A stretch of DNA of 64,000 bases, taken from contig NZ_SLWK01000010.1 of assembly GCF_004345615.1 (NCBI RefSeq), positions 1 to 64,000 on the forward strand, in the 5' to 3' direction. Source of the stretch: Natronoflexus pectinivorans. GTDB lineage: Bacteria; Bacteroidota; Bacteroidia; Bacteroidales; Marinilabiliaceae. The stretch's first letter is position 1. The number at the start of each line of letters is the position of its first letter. A program made the position numbers and the translations under genes. The notes under the pieces were generated by a model, which saw only the letters and a list, made by a program, of their open reading frames with translations, had not been told where the DNA came from and did no database searches. Below are positions 27,831 to 36,407 of this stretch, piece after piece.

Positions 27831-28817
27831 TTACTTTCCGGCAAAGTGACGCATGAACTGCACCCGGTGCAAACCGGCTGCATTTTCCACGTTGCTCTGA
27901 TTAAGCTTTCCCCGAAATTGGGCAGGTGATTCAAACCCCTTCTCTGCCATCCAATCAGACAGTTGCTGATTGATCTCTTTCAGATAGGGAATGCCATTTT
28001 GATATAACGACGATGCAACCTGAACACCATTAGCACCTGCCAAAATCATTTTAGCAACTGCTGCTCCGTCATGAATGCCGGTGGTAGCCATCAGGTCACA
28101 ACTAATTTTTCCGGATATCAAAGCAATCCACCTGAGTGGATTGATGTATTCATTGGGTTGGCTATATATGGGAGCCGGAATAATTTCAAGTGAATCCAAA
28201 TCATAATCCGGCGAATAAAATCGATTAAACAAGGCTACTCCACTCGCTCCTGCCTGCGACAATTTGTTTATCATATTCGCCAATCCTGAATAATATGGAC
28301 TGATTTTTACTGAAACCGGAATTGTCACCTCTTTAGTAACCGCTTCAACAATTTTCAAAGCAGCATCCTCGTAAAAGGCACCCTCCTGGTTTAAATCAGC
28401 CGGAAGGGAGAAAACATTTAACTCTACAGCATCAGCACCGGCTTCTTGGAAATATTGAGTAAAACGTGGCCAGTTATATGGAGTTATACAATTTACACTA
28501 GCAATTACCGGAATAGATAGTTCCTTTTTAGCCTCAAATATCAGTTTCAGATAATTCGTCAAAGTATCTTCAACATTAGTATTCTCATAGAATTCCATTG
28601 TTTCAGGATAGAGATAATTTTCTGAATGAAGTTTGTTCATATGTCTTTCCAGATCAACCACAATCTCCTCTTCAAATAAAGATTTAAGGACAACGGCACC
28701 TGCTCCATTAGCCTCCAACTCCTTTAGTTGCTCAATATTTCCGGTTAACCCACTGCTTGCAGCCACAATGGGTGAGGGCAACATCAACCCCATATAAAAT
28801 GTAGATAAATCAACCAT
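27831..28817 (-). CDS. Dihydroorotate dehydrogenase-like FMN protein
   Basis: A 328-residue TIM-barrel flavoprotein of the dihydroorotate dehydrogenase family. It keeps the family start (LMLPSPIVAASS), the ELNVFSLP segment near 137, VSVKISPYYS near 172, and the terminal LAGANGVQVASSLY phosphate-binding segment near 260. The sequence is more divergent than class 1 PyrD enzymes, where the catalytic Cys/Ser loop is better conserved. I therefore call it PyrD-like; it may be a different dehydrogenase. It is flanked by its own spacing on both sides. Confidence 0.78.
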   Translation of the reverse strand: MVDLSTFYMGLMLPSPIVAASSGLTGNIEQLKELEANGAGAVVLKSLFEEEIVVDLERHMNKLHSENYLYPETMEFYENTNVEDTLTNYLKLIFEAKKELSIPVIASVNCITPYNWPRFTQYFQEAGADAVELNVFSLPADLNQEGAFYEDAALKIVEAVTKEVTIPVSVKISPYYSGLANMINKLSQAGASGVALFNRFYSPDYDLDSLEIIPAPIYSQPNEYINPLRWIALISGKISCDLMATTGIHDGAAVAKMILAGANGVQVASSLYQNGIPYLKEINQQLSDWMAEKGFESPAQFRGKLNQSNVENAAGLHRVQFMRHFAGK

Positions 28818-29128
28818 AACGCCAATTTCAAGTGTTTATAATATCTTTTTCAGTTGCTCCCGAAGCCTCGGGACGAGTTTCATTTATTGATTATGCTCCA
28901 AGTTACAAAGAACAAGACAAAAAGGATAATTCTAAAAAAACTTTTTTTTAAAACGGTCAGATTAATTTAGAAAATGGTACCTGAATAATCAATTTGGCTG
29001 CTGTTAGAATTAAAAAATGAACCATGGCTATTAAAAAGCAACGACTCAATCTGGTATTACCAGATTGAGTCGTTGCTTAAGTTTTATAGTAAAGACAACT
29101 CAGAGAGAGCTATCAATTTCTCAAAAAA
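28818..29128. other. Intergenic region between the DHOD-like gene and ribBA
   Basis: Apart from the ribBA terminator at 29036-29078 nothing supported was seen in these 311 bases. They are AT-rich. Confidence 0.6.
29036..29078 (-). terminator. Rho-independent terminator of ribBA
   Basis: Nearly 20-bp perfect arms (AAGCAACGACTCAATCTGGT with its reverse complement) around a very short loop, followed on the minus strand by TTTTTAA. It lies 51 bp after the ribBA stop. Confidence 0.85.
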
Positions 29129-30367
29129 CTACTTTACATTATATTTGAAGTACTGTAAATTATGCCCCATACGCTTTTTCTTAGTATGCATATAAAATTC
29201 ATTGAACTGATTTGGCTCAACTTCAATGGGGACGTTATCTACTATTTCGAGACCATATCCTTCTAATCCAATTCTTTTTATCGGGTTATTGGTCATCAAC
29301 CGCATTTTGCAAACTCCAAGTTCTCTAAGGATCTGTGCACCAACGCCGTAATCTCTCTCATCAGCTTCAAACCCCAGCTCTATGTTGGCATCAACGGTAT
29401 CAAGTCCTTCTTCCTGCAACTTATAAGCCTCAATTTTGCTCATGAGCCCAATTCCCCTGCCCTCCTGATTCATGTAAACAATCACACCACGCCCCTCTCT
29501 TTCAATGGTCTCCATGGCTTTTCTAAGTTGTTCGCCACATTCACAACGTTGAGATCCAAAAATATCGCCGGTAGCACAACTGCTATGAACCCGTACAAGA
29601 ACAGGTTCATCTGCATTCCAACTGCCCTTAATCAGAGCCATGTGATCCAGCCCATTGGATTTTTGTCTGAAAGGAATAAATCTGAAATCACCGTAGATGG
29701 TTGGCAAATGTACTTCAACGCCTTTGGTAATCAAGCTTTCCTGTTTTAATCTGTAGGCGATCAAATCTTTAATGGATATGATTTTCAGACCAAATTTCTT
29801 ACCGATTTCAATGAGTTCAGGCAACCGAGCCATGGTACCATCATCATTCATGATTTCCACCAATACACCGGCAGGATATAATCCGGCCAAACGAGCCAAA
29901 TCCACAGAAGCTTCGGTGTGTCCCGCCCGACGCAATACGCCACGCTCCTTGGCCTTCAATGGAAAGATATGTCCGGGTCGACCCAAATCTTCCGGTTTTG
30001 TATCAGGGTTACACAAAGCCAGAAGCGTTTTCGCACGATCTGAAGCAGAAATCCCGGTTGTACACCCCTCACCAATAAGGTCGACAGAGACGGTAAAAGG
30101 AGTGGCATGAAGGGAAGTGTTTTGTCCCACCATTAAGTCCAGTTCCAGTTCCTCACATCTTTTCTCAGTAATAGGAGCACAAATTAATCCCCGGCCATGT
30201 TTGGCCATAAAGTTCACTTTTTCAGGAGTTATCAACTCCGCTGCCGCAATGAAATCACCCTCATTCTCACGATCTTCATCATCGACAACTATTACAAGAT
30301 CTCCTTTTTTAATGGCTTCTATTGCCTCTTCAATACTATCCAGTTTTATATCACTCTGTTCAGACAT
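29129..30367 (-). CDS. ribBA: Bifunctional DHBP synthase / GTP cyclohydrolase II
   Basis: A 412-residue fusion enzyme of riboflavin synthesis. Residues 1-205 are 3,4-dihydroxy-2-butanone-4-phosphate synthase ([13 protein letters not shown] acidic loop, [18 protein letters not shown]). Residues 206-405 are GTP cyclohydrolase II, with the zinc cysteines in [19 protein letters not shown] and the NQEGRGIGL loop. All key residues are present. It is monocistronic, with a strong terminator. No FMN riboswitch was recognised upstream. Confidence 0.96.
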   Translation of the reverse strand: MSEQSDIKLDSIEEAIEAIKKGDLVIVVDDEDRENEGDFIAAAELITPEKVNFMAKHGRGLICAPITEKRCEELELDLMVGQNTSLHATPFTVSVDLIGEGCTTGISASDRAKTLLALCNPDTKPEDLGRPGHIFPLKAKERGVLRRAGHTEASVDLARLAGLYPAGVLVEIMNDDGTMARLPELIEIGKKFGLKIISIKDLIAYRLKQESLITKGVEVHLPTIYGDFRFIPFRQKSNGLDHMALIKGSWNADEPVLVRVHSSCATGDIFGSQRCECGEQLRKAMETIEREGRGVIVYMNQEGRGIGLMSKIEAYKLQEEGLDTVDANIELGFEADERDYGVGAQILRELGVCKMRLMTNNPIKRIGLEGYGLEIVDNVPIEVEPNQFNEFYMHTKKKRMGHNLQYFKYNVK

Positions 30368-30971
30368 ATCAGGTATTTCGAATGTTATTTGATCACTATT
30401 TTGATTTCAAAAATCTTCTTTTTCTTGCAGGCAAAAATTAAATATTCAATTTAATAAAATTAACCGACTGATATACAATAGTTCGTTAATAATTCTCCAT
30501 GAAAGATTTCAATGGTCTGAATTCTTTAGTTTTCGGATGACCGAAGCCTGTTCAAGCCCATAAAATATAAATTTCATCAAGGGAACTAATATGAGGGTAT
30601 AACAATCGGATATAAAAATAAAGGCACAAAATTAATAAATTAAAGCAGTTTCGGACTATAGACCGACAAACAACTTGAGGATGCTTCTGTTCTATCTTAA
30701 CTAGAGTCATATAAACAAGAACACTCATCTAACTAACAACATGACACTTAACCCACCTTTAACAATAAACAATTTGTTTTTTCACAGATTATATTAGTTG
30801 TTGAATTTGAAAGATTCATAAACTATAATCAGACACTGATGATATGAATTTGGCTGATCAGAAACAGGTCTATCCGCTCGATTTCCTCTATGCTAAAAAT
30901 GTTAAACACCTCACTTACCAACACGTGCCAATATATTTAAATATTTTAGCCGGAAACCAGAGATTTTGAAA
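30368..30971. other. Long AT-rich intergenic region upstream of ribBA
   Basis: 604 bases with no supported gene, RNA or repeat. It holds the ribBA promoter region and the region downstream of the LptF/LptG-type gene. No clean TAnnTTTG box was found at the right place for ribBA. Confidence 0.5.
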
Positions 30972-32450
30972 TCACTCTCTTCTTCTCTTTTTCAGATATT
31001 TTTCAATCGTTTCTCTGAATTTTCTTAGATTTGAGTAGTAGACGTCGGCATTTAGCAATGCCGAATCGGTGGCCGATTTATATGTCAAAAATATACCAAT
31101 CGGAAGCAGCACAAATGAAGAGAGCCACATACCCTGATGTACCATCCAGACTCCATCACGGGCAAACTTCGCCCCCATGGTGTCTATTACATAATACACA
31201 ATAAAAAAGAAGATGGAGATGACCACCGGCATGCCAAGACCCCCTTTGCGAATAATCGCTCCCAATGGAGCTCCAATAAAAAAGAAAATCAAACATGCGA
31301 ACGAAAGCGTAAACTTTCGGTGTATTTCCATTACATGACGTCTAATTCGCAAATCCTCCCTTTCTATAAATCGCATTTGATCATCGATGGATTGTTTGAG
31401 GTCTCGAACTGTTCGTAATGCATTCTGAATAACCATCTGCTTTTGAGATCCTTCAAGCGTTAAAAATAGAGAATCAACATTTACTAATACAGAAGCTGTA
31501 TCTATCATATTCAGCCTATTGGCATGTGTTTGGTGAATGCGATTAAAATAAGAAAGGGAAGATCTATCTTCAATTAAATTCACAAACACGCCACGTTCTC
31601 CTCGAATAGAATCCAAATCGTGTGTTAGCTGTGCAATATTTTTCATTCTGTCACTTTGGCGAAACAAGCTTTCATCTGTACGTGAAAAATCAAATCCATG
31701 AACCTGCATAATTGCCACCTGTTTTCGGAACTCATCGGTTCTAAAAAGCCTGGAGTCACGTCTCTGCTGACGGCGATTACCCTCTGCCGTAACCCTTTCG
31801 TCGTAACGAATTCCGTCGTATAACGTCAGAACGAGATGACGCTTATCTGCTGACATTTGCAAAATCCCTGAATCAGCCAGTGTTACATTGCTATTTCTCG
31901 CATGCCTGTCCCGGTGATCATAAATCATCACATCTCTGAGCATATTGGTTTCACGATCCTTTTCGTTAACCTTAATACTGAAGTCATCAACACCTCTGTA
32001 AAAGACCCTCTCCTTAATATCCATTTCCAAGCGGGTTTCCCTGATACCATGAAGAATAGAAACCAATTTTAGATTAGCTACAGGCAAAACATTATTTGAA
32101 AAAGCATATGCAAAACCGGAAATGGCAATAATCAGGATGGAAATCGGTTTCATTATTTTTAAAAGAGAAACACCTGCCGCTTTTAGTGCTGTGAGCTCAT
32201 AATTTTCTCCCAGATTTCCGAAAGTCATTAATGCTGCCAATAAAATAGCCAATGGCAAAGCCATTGGCACCACTTGTAGTGACGCATAAAATAAAAGTTC
32301 CCCAAGCACCGTCCACTCCAGCCCTTTTCCTACCAAATCATCCACGTATCGCCATAGAAACTGCATGACTAGGATGAACATGGCAATAAAAAAGGTCATT
32401 ATAAGAGGTCCGATAAAACTCTTCAATATAAAAAGATGTAGCTTTTTCAT
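30972..32450 (-). CDS. LptF/LptG (YjgP/YjgQ) family permease
   Basis: A 492-residue inner-membrane protein of the lipopolysaccharide export permease family. Predicted topology fits: one N-terminal membrane segment plus two more in the first 130 residues, a large periplasmic domain of about 250 residues with a helical part, and three C-terminal segments. The start at 32450 (MKKLHLFILKSFIGP) matches relatives; an upstream start would run through a terminator at 32488-32516. Partner of LptB/LptC in moving LPS to the outer membrane. Whether it is F or G cannot be settled here. Confidence 0.88.
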   Translation of the reverse strand: MKKLHLFILKSFIGPLIMTFFIAMFILVMQFLWRYVDDLVGKGLEWTVLGELLFYASLQVVPMALPLAILLAALMTFGNLGENYELTALKAAGVSLLKIMKPISILIIAISGFAYAFSNNVLPVANLKLVSILHGIRETRLEMDIKERVFYRGVDDFSIKVNEKDRETNMLRDVMIYDHRDRHARNSNVTLADSGILQMSADKRHLVLTLYDGIRYDERVTAEGNRRQQRRDSRLFRTDEFRKQVAIMQVHGFDFSRTDESLFRQSDRMKNIAQLTHDLDSIRGERGVFVNLIEDRSSLSYFNRIHQTHANRLNMIDTASVLVNVDSLFLTLEGSQKQMVIQNALRTVRDLKQSIDDQMRFIEREDLRIRRHVMEIHRKFTLSFACLIFFFIGAPLGAIIRKGGLGMPVVISIFFFIVYYVIDTMGAKFARDGVWMVHQGMWLSSFVLLPIGIFLTYKSATDSALLNADVYYSNLRKFRETIEKYLKKRRRE

Positions 32451-32487
32451 TACAGATTTCTTTACAAACTCTGTTCCTAAAATAAAA

Positions 32488-32516
32488 CACCCGGAACAGT
32501 GTGTCTGTTTCGGGTG
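32488..32516 (-). terminator. Terminator after the START-like gene
   Basis: CACCCG-x-AACAG and CTGTT-x-CGGGTG arms with a 5-base loop, followed on the minus strand by TTTTATTTT. It supports the short start of the downstream permease. Confidence 0.75.
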
Positions 32517-32554
32517 CAAATTTAATGATTAGAAACTAAAAACAGGATTAAATC

Positions 32555-32944
32555 TTATGCAGAACCTAATCCATGTTTTAAAACATCAACTTGTTGGTTC
32601 CACAACTCCTTAGAATCCTCCACCTCTTCAGGCTCAACATGGTCAATAACAACCAAAGCCACATCTCCGGTCAGTTCATCTACATTAATCTGAAACTCAA
32701 ACCATGAGCCATCCATTTCATCGTCAAGCCAAGTATAGCGAACCAATTTATTCTCTTTGCGAAGGGTTTGTTCAGCAGATTGGTGGCTCTCTCCCCAGAT
32801 AAATATAAATTCTTTACCTTTAACCGAGACATCGTCTGCAAACCACTCGCTCAATCCGCTTGGGGTGCTTAACCTGTTAAAGAGAATAGCGGGTGATGTT
32901 TTGAGCATGTATTCCAGCTCGATTTTTTCTCTTTGTTCTGTCAT
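32555..32944 (-). CDS. START-like domain protein
   Basis: A 129-residue cytoplasmic protein of the START-like/SRPBCC fold, widespread in Bacteroidota. Features: EYMLKTSPAILFNRLSTPSGLSEWFADDV near 10-40 and a WNQQVDVLKHGL C-terminal helix, as in AHSA1-like folds. Its biological role is not known. It ends before a terminator and is alone in its transcript. Confidence 0.8.
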   Translation of the reverse strand: MTEQREKIELEYMLKTSPAILFNRLSTPSGLSEWFADDVSVKGKEFIFIWGESHQSAEQTLRKENKLVRYTWLDDEMDGSWFEFQINVDELTGDVALVVIDHVEPEEVEDSKELWNQQVDVLKHGLGSA

Positions 32945-33101
32945 TTTTTGAGTTCTAAAAGGATTATCGTTGGCAATATAATGGTTTTATTAATAAAAAA
33001 AAATCAATTATCACCTTTTTAATCAGAATTCTCAAACAAACTGTACAACAATAGATTAAACCTAATCTGATAGAATTTTACTATTTTTTGTAGGTTTTAG
33101 G

Positions 33102-33132
33102 TTGGAACAAATACAATAAAACATTACATTTG
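33102..33132 (+). promoter_or_regulatory. Promoter of the tRNA-Met gene
   Basis: TTG at 33102-33104 and TACATTTG at 33125-33132 are separated by 20 bp, a full match to the Bacteroidota TTG / TAnnTTTG pattern. The tRNA starts 18 bp after the -7 box. Confidence 0.85.
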
Positions 33133-33150
33133 CAACCGCAAAAACGAGAT

Positions 33151-33224
33151 GCCGAGGTAGCTCAGCTGGTTAGAGCGCATGATTCATAATCATGAGGTCG
33201 GCGGTTCAAGCCCGCCTCTCGGTA
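33151..33224 (+). tRNA. tRNA-Met (anticodon CAT)
   Basis: A 74-base cloverleaf is visible: 7-bp acceptor with two G-U pairs at the ends, a D arm, a 5-bp anticodon stem CATGA/TCATG with loop TTCATAA (anticodon CAT), a 5-base variable loop, and a GGCGG/CCGCC T stem with TTCAAGC. CCA is not encoded. The 3' part is repeated at 42145-42191 because an element inserted here. A tRNA-Ile2 with lysidine-modified CAT cannot be excluded. Confidence 0.93.
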
Positions 33225-33225
33225 C
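33179..33225 (+). repeat. Left attachment repeat (attL) within tRNA-Met
   Basis: A 47-bp sequence, anticodon arm to the 3' end of the tRNA plus one base, is repeated exactly at 42145-42191. The flanking bases differ on both sides, fixing the ends. Confidence 0.92.
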
Positions 33226-33603
33226 ATTGAAAGTCAAAGGGTTGCATTTTATGCAACCCTTTTTTATTTGCCGTTGTAACACATTTGTAACACAAAAGCG
33301 GTTTTATACTATCCTTAAATAAGTTTTTATTTATTAGTATAATAAAAACATCAACTCAATCTTTCTCGTACAATAACATAGGAAAGTGTGCTTTTAGCTT
33401 TCTGTTATCTTTGTAATATTTTGTTTCTCAGTGGTGTTTACTTTAGCAAAACTGAATAATAGTGATTCATTGGAAGGTGCAAATAAAGAACAGTAGCGTA
33501 CAAAAGAAAAGAAGCAAAGTTTAAATAGAATTTCATGTTTCTTTTTTTTATTAAATAAATCCAGTTAAATTTCAAGATGTTTTTAATCCTTAAATCATTT
33601 AAC
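33226..33603. other. AT-rich left end of the tRNA element
   Basis: No gene is supported in this stretch. It holds a terminator for the tRNA at 33236-33265 and the upstream region of the small secreted protein gene. Confidence 0.5.
33236..33265 (+). terminator. Element-borne terminator just after tRNA-Met
   Basis: 12-bp arms (AAAGGGTTGCAT / ATGCAACCCTTT) with a 3-base loop, then a T run. It lies inside the element and replaces the displaced chromosomal terminator. Confidence 0.85.
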
Positions 33604-33999
33604 ATGTTAAGATTTACTTTTTTGCTTTTTGTTTTAAGTTCTTTTACGGTAGGAGCTCAAATTAGCGATAATGCTTATGGCTCTATTACGCAAAGTGATT
33701 CAGAAATTAGCATCAACATTATTGATAAACCAGACCTTGAGCTAGTTGCTGCAAAGCAATTATATCTGGAGCAATGTTTATACAGTTATGCAAAACAAAA
33801 AGAAAGAGGAATAATGTTATCTATGGTAGGAGTTGCTATTAGTGGAGTTGGGATTTCTAGTTCGAATGACGTTCTGTCCTACGGGGGAGGTGCAATGTCT
33901 CTTATCGGTGTTTTTATCTCTCTGAATGCTAATAAATGGTTAAAAAGGACAACAATACAACCTAGTCAAGAAGGGGCTGTATTTAAATTTAGATTTTAA
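33604..33999 (+). CDS. Small secreted or membrane protein of unknown function
   Basis: About 131 residues from the ATG at 33604. The N-terminus (MLRFTFLLFVLSSFTVGAQ) is a signal peptide with a likely cut after GAQ. Residues 75-115 are Gly/Ser-rich and hydrophobic and could form one or two membrane helices (GIMLSMVGVAISGVGISS, GGGAMSLIGVFISL). It is the only plus-strand gene of the tRNA element. No function can be assigned. Confidence 0.65.
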   Translation: MLRFTFLLFVLSSFTVGAQISDNAYGSITQSDSEISINIIDKPDLELVAAKQLYLEQCLYSYAKQKERGIMLSMVGVAISGVGISSSNDVLSYGGGAMSLIGVFISLNANKWLKRTTIQPSQEGAVFKFRF

Positions 34000-34062
34000 A
34001 CAAAATATTAACAGTTTAATCTAATAGTTCTGAGAGAATTAAAAAAGAGCGTAACTAATGGC

Positions 34063-34650
34063 TCATCTTAACATTGCCCGTTCAATTTCATGGTATGGTA
34101 TGCTTTCAGCTTTCTGTATTCGTTCCATAATTCGCAAATATCTTTTGGTTGGTTTTCCGGCATACGTTTTTTTGAAATGCTTTTTGTACAGTTCACTATA
34201 AAGCTCATCGCTTTTAAAGTAAGCCCCAAATGTTTTTTCTAATTCCCTGTACTTTTTGCTTTGGGTTTGTGTTTCGTACAAACAGCCTTTGAATGCTTCA
34301 CGATGCAAAAAATAACCGCCTATTGAATACAATTTACGGCAACGCTTGTTTGTTTGTGGGCAAATGAAATACCATATTTCACCCCTATTCAGGTTTGAAG
34401 GGGTTGAGGTCAAATATACTTTATAATTTCGGGGTTCATCCCTGTATTTATAATCCAGTTCAATGTATGGGCGTTCGCTTAGGGTGTTTGCCCTTATTGA
34501 AATACTGCCTGATGGGTTTCCGTTCTTGCTCCAGTCTAATGTACCGCTTTTAATCTGTTTCGGGTCAAGGTAGCCCCAACCTTGCAACTTTGAAATATTT
34601 AGTTGTAACGCTTCATTGTATAGCGTTGGGAATGTTGGAAATTTTGGCAT
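34063..34650 (-). CDS. Hypothetical protein of the tRNA element
   Basis: A 195-residue protein I cannot assign to a functional family. It has a beta-rich middle and a CPQTNKRC pair of cysteines near 98-105 followed by basic, helical sequence, suggesting a small metal- or nucleic-acid-binding protein. It is the last of a co-oriented gene run and sits 43 bp after a small ORF. Comparable proteins occur in Bacteroidota mobile elements, but that is from memory of pattern only. Confidence 0.65.
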   Translation of the reverse strand: MPKFPTFPTLYNEALQLNISKLQGWGYLDPKQIKSGTLDWSKNGNPSGSISIRANTLSERPYIELDYKYRDEPRNYKVYLTSTPSNLNRGEIWYFICPQTNKRCRKLYSIGGYFLHREAFKGCLYETQTQSKKYRELEKTFGAYFKSDELYSELYKKHFKKTYAGKPTKRYLRIMERIQKAESIPYHEIERAMLR

Positions 34651-34693
34651 AGCTATTTCTTTTGAAACCTAAATAATTAAGGAACTTTACATA

Positions 34694-34897
34694 TTACCAT
34701 TGGATCGGTTCGCCTTCTGTGGGGTGTACTGTTTCAATCTTTGGGAATACATACGGCATAAGTTTACATACTATGTTTATACGTTCTTTTGGCTCTAATG
34801 CTTTAAGGGTTTCAGGTAAATTTTCAATTTCCTTTTGCATAATGGTTTTAAGGGTTTCACGCAAACCCATAGTAAGAACCTGGTCTTTTGTTTTCAT
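34694..34897 (-). CDS. Small hypothetical protein
   Basis: A 67-residue acidic-basic helical protein (MKTKDQVLTMGLRETLKTIM). The ATG at 34897 lies 5 bp beyond the stop of the DUF6371 gene; an alternate TTG at 34906 would overlap by 4. Function unknown. Confidence 0.6.
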   Translation of the reverse strand: MKTKDQVLTMGLRETLKTIMQKEIENLPETLKALEPKERINIVCKLMPYVFPKIETVHPTEGEPIQW

Positions 34898-34902
34898 ATT
34901 AC

Positions 34903-36306
34903 TCAATTTATAATTAATTTCTCAATATCAATTTTCGCTATACTCATTTGGTTGGTGTCAATTATTGAACTTTGGATAAATTCAGGCAAACACGACCTTT
35001 CATTATAAGACTTAACAGAAGGATAAACGGTAAAAGTTTTATCATAAAATGGTGTAGGAATAAATAGTTTCCCGGTATCTGAAACATAGACAATAATATT
35101 ATGTATTTGTTTCTTTACAGGCTGTTCAATTCGTTCAGTTTTAAATACCTCAACTTTTGGCAAAGGTGCAACGTGTGAAAATAAAAGGTTTTGTTGGTGG
35201 GTAACTTTAGTAACTCCAGTAACTTTTTCGGGTTCGGGCTGTGGTGCTTGTTCCTGAATATTCTGTTTCCTGAATAGTCGCCAATCCTGTTTTATTAAAT
35301 AGTCTGCAAGGTCGTAGCCTTCGCTTTTATCCCTTTCAGGTGCTAACTGCTCCAGTAAGTCCGAAAAGATAAAACGTGTACCGGGTAAACGGCTTTCATA
35401 TTCTTTGGCTTTGGTTTCCCATTCTTTGAAGGTGTTACCGTCTTTAGATAAATCCGGGAATACATACACAAAACGCTCTTTTAATACTTTCAGCTTATCA
35501 AATGAAAAGCTGCTTTTATTGTAAACCGATAACCAAATAAGGCTTTCAGGTGTTTTTGGTAATCCAAAATACAATGTACCGTAAACGGCTGTTTTTGGGG
35601 CTTCAACCAATGCAACGGGATTGCTGTGGTATTTGCTTAATAGGTGTTCGCCAAATAAACAGGAAATTCGTTTATCCTGCTTCATGTATGCTTCCAACCA
35701 TTCGGGCAACGGCTTATTGTTTCGGTCGTGGTGCTTTTCAATTATTGAATGTAAAAAATCCGTGCCAGTGGTGTGGTTCTGTTTATCAAATTGTTTTACC
35801 TGAACGGCTCTTACATTGCCCTTTATGTCAATAAAAGGAAAAGTATTTGCCCCTGCTCTGTAACCAATTGCAACCGTCCCCAATCGGTACGCCTGAATAA
35901 CTTTTGTAACCTCATCAACTTCAAAGGGAAATTGCACCCTGTAAAATAGGTTCTGTATGAACGTGTTCTTTTCATAGCGTTCGGGCTGCAATGTTTGTTT
36001 GAATGTATCAAAGTCAAAAAATACGGGTTTAGTTTCGTGCTGTGGTGTTCCCTTTTTTCGCTGTGGCTTCCAGTTGTTCGGTAATTCTGAACGGTTGCCC
36101 CTTTCCTGTTCCCTTATTGCTTTTGCGTACCCGTCTGAATAAGGGTTTACAAAATAGTGTCCGTCTCCTTTGTCGCAACGTCCGTACTGTTCGGGTAAAT
36201 AGTCGCCTGTTTCATTATCCACAAAGCGAACAAACCGTTTTTTACCACATTCAGGGCAAAGGTGCTTTTTACTGCCTTTTTCTAAACTGTATCGGTGCTT
36301 ATCCAT
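34903..36306 (-). CDS. DUF6371-like primase-type protein with zinc finger
   Basis: A 467-residue protein. The N-terminus has a zinc-finger motif CPECGKKR with later Cys (YGRCDKGDGHYF), as in CHC2-like primase zinc domains and DUF6371 proteins. A Toprim-like region is suggested by LVEAPKTAVYG near 230 and the FPDLSKDGN segment near 285, with acidic residues placed for metal. The C-terminal 100 residues are divergent. With the DUF3987 protein upstream it probably forms the element's replication unit. A striking 9-mer array sits in the 101-bp gap before it. Confidence 0.7.
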   Translation of the reverse strand: MDKHRYSLEKGSKKHLCPECGKKRFVRFVDNETGDYLPEQYGRCDKGDGHYFVNPYSDGYAKAIREQERGNRSELPNNWKPQRKKGTPQHETKPVFFDFDTFKQTLQPERYEKNTFIQNLFYRVQFPFEVDEVTKVIQAYRLGTVAIGYRAGANTFPFIDIKGNVRAVQVKQFDKQNHTTGTDFLHSIIEKHHDRNNKPLPEWLEAYMKQDKRISCLFGEHLLSKYHSNPVALVEAPKTAVYGTLYFGLPKTPESLIWLSVYNKSSFSFDKLKVLKERFVYVFPDLSKDGNTFKEWETKAKEYESRLPGTRFIFSDLLEQLAPERDKSEGYDLADYLIKQDWRLFRKQNIQEQAPQPEPEKVTGVTKVTHQQNLLFSHVAPLPKVEVFKTERIEQPVKKQIHNIIVYVSDTGKLFIPTPFYDKTFTVYPSVKSYNERSCLPEFIQSSIIDTNQMSIAKIDIEKLIIN

Positions 36307-36329
36307 TTTCTGAAATTATTGTTTGTCAC

Positions 36330-36405
36330 TTGGCACAAGTGGCATTTATGGCATAAGTAGTATTTGATTTTATGCCGTTTGTGTCAATTGTGCCAAATGC
36401 CATTT
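36330..36405. repeat. Array of 9-bp TGGCA-type repeats in both orientations
   Basis: Three tandem 9-mers, TTGGCACAA, GTGGCATTT and ATGGCATAA, run from 36330 to 36356. Inverted partners TTATGCCGT (36370-36378), TTGTGCCAA (36388-36396) and ATGCCATTT (36397-36405) follow. TTGGCACAA and TTGTGCCAA are exact reverse complements. It looks like an iteron-type or operator array between two replication genes. Confidence 0.75.
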
Positions 36406-36407
36406 GA

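Noticed and set aside
30368-30971. Possible FMN riboswitch before ribBA
   Set aside because: The conserved riboswitch core was not seen in the leader on the minus strand.
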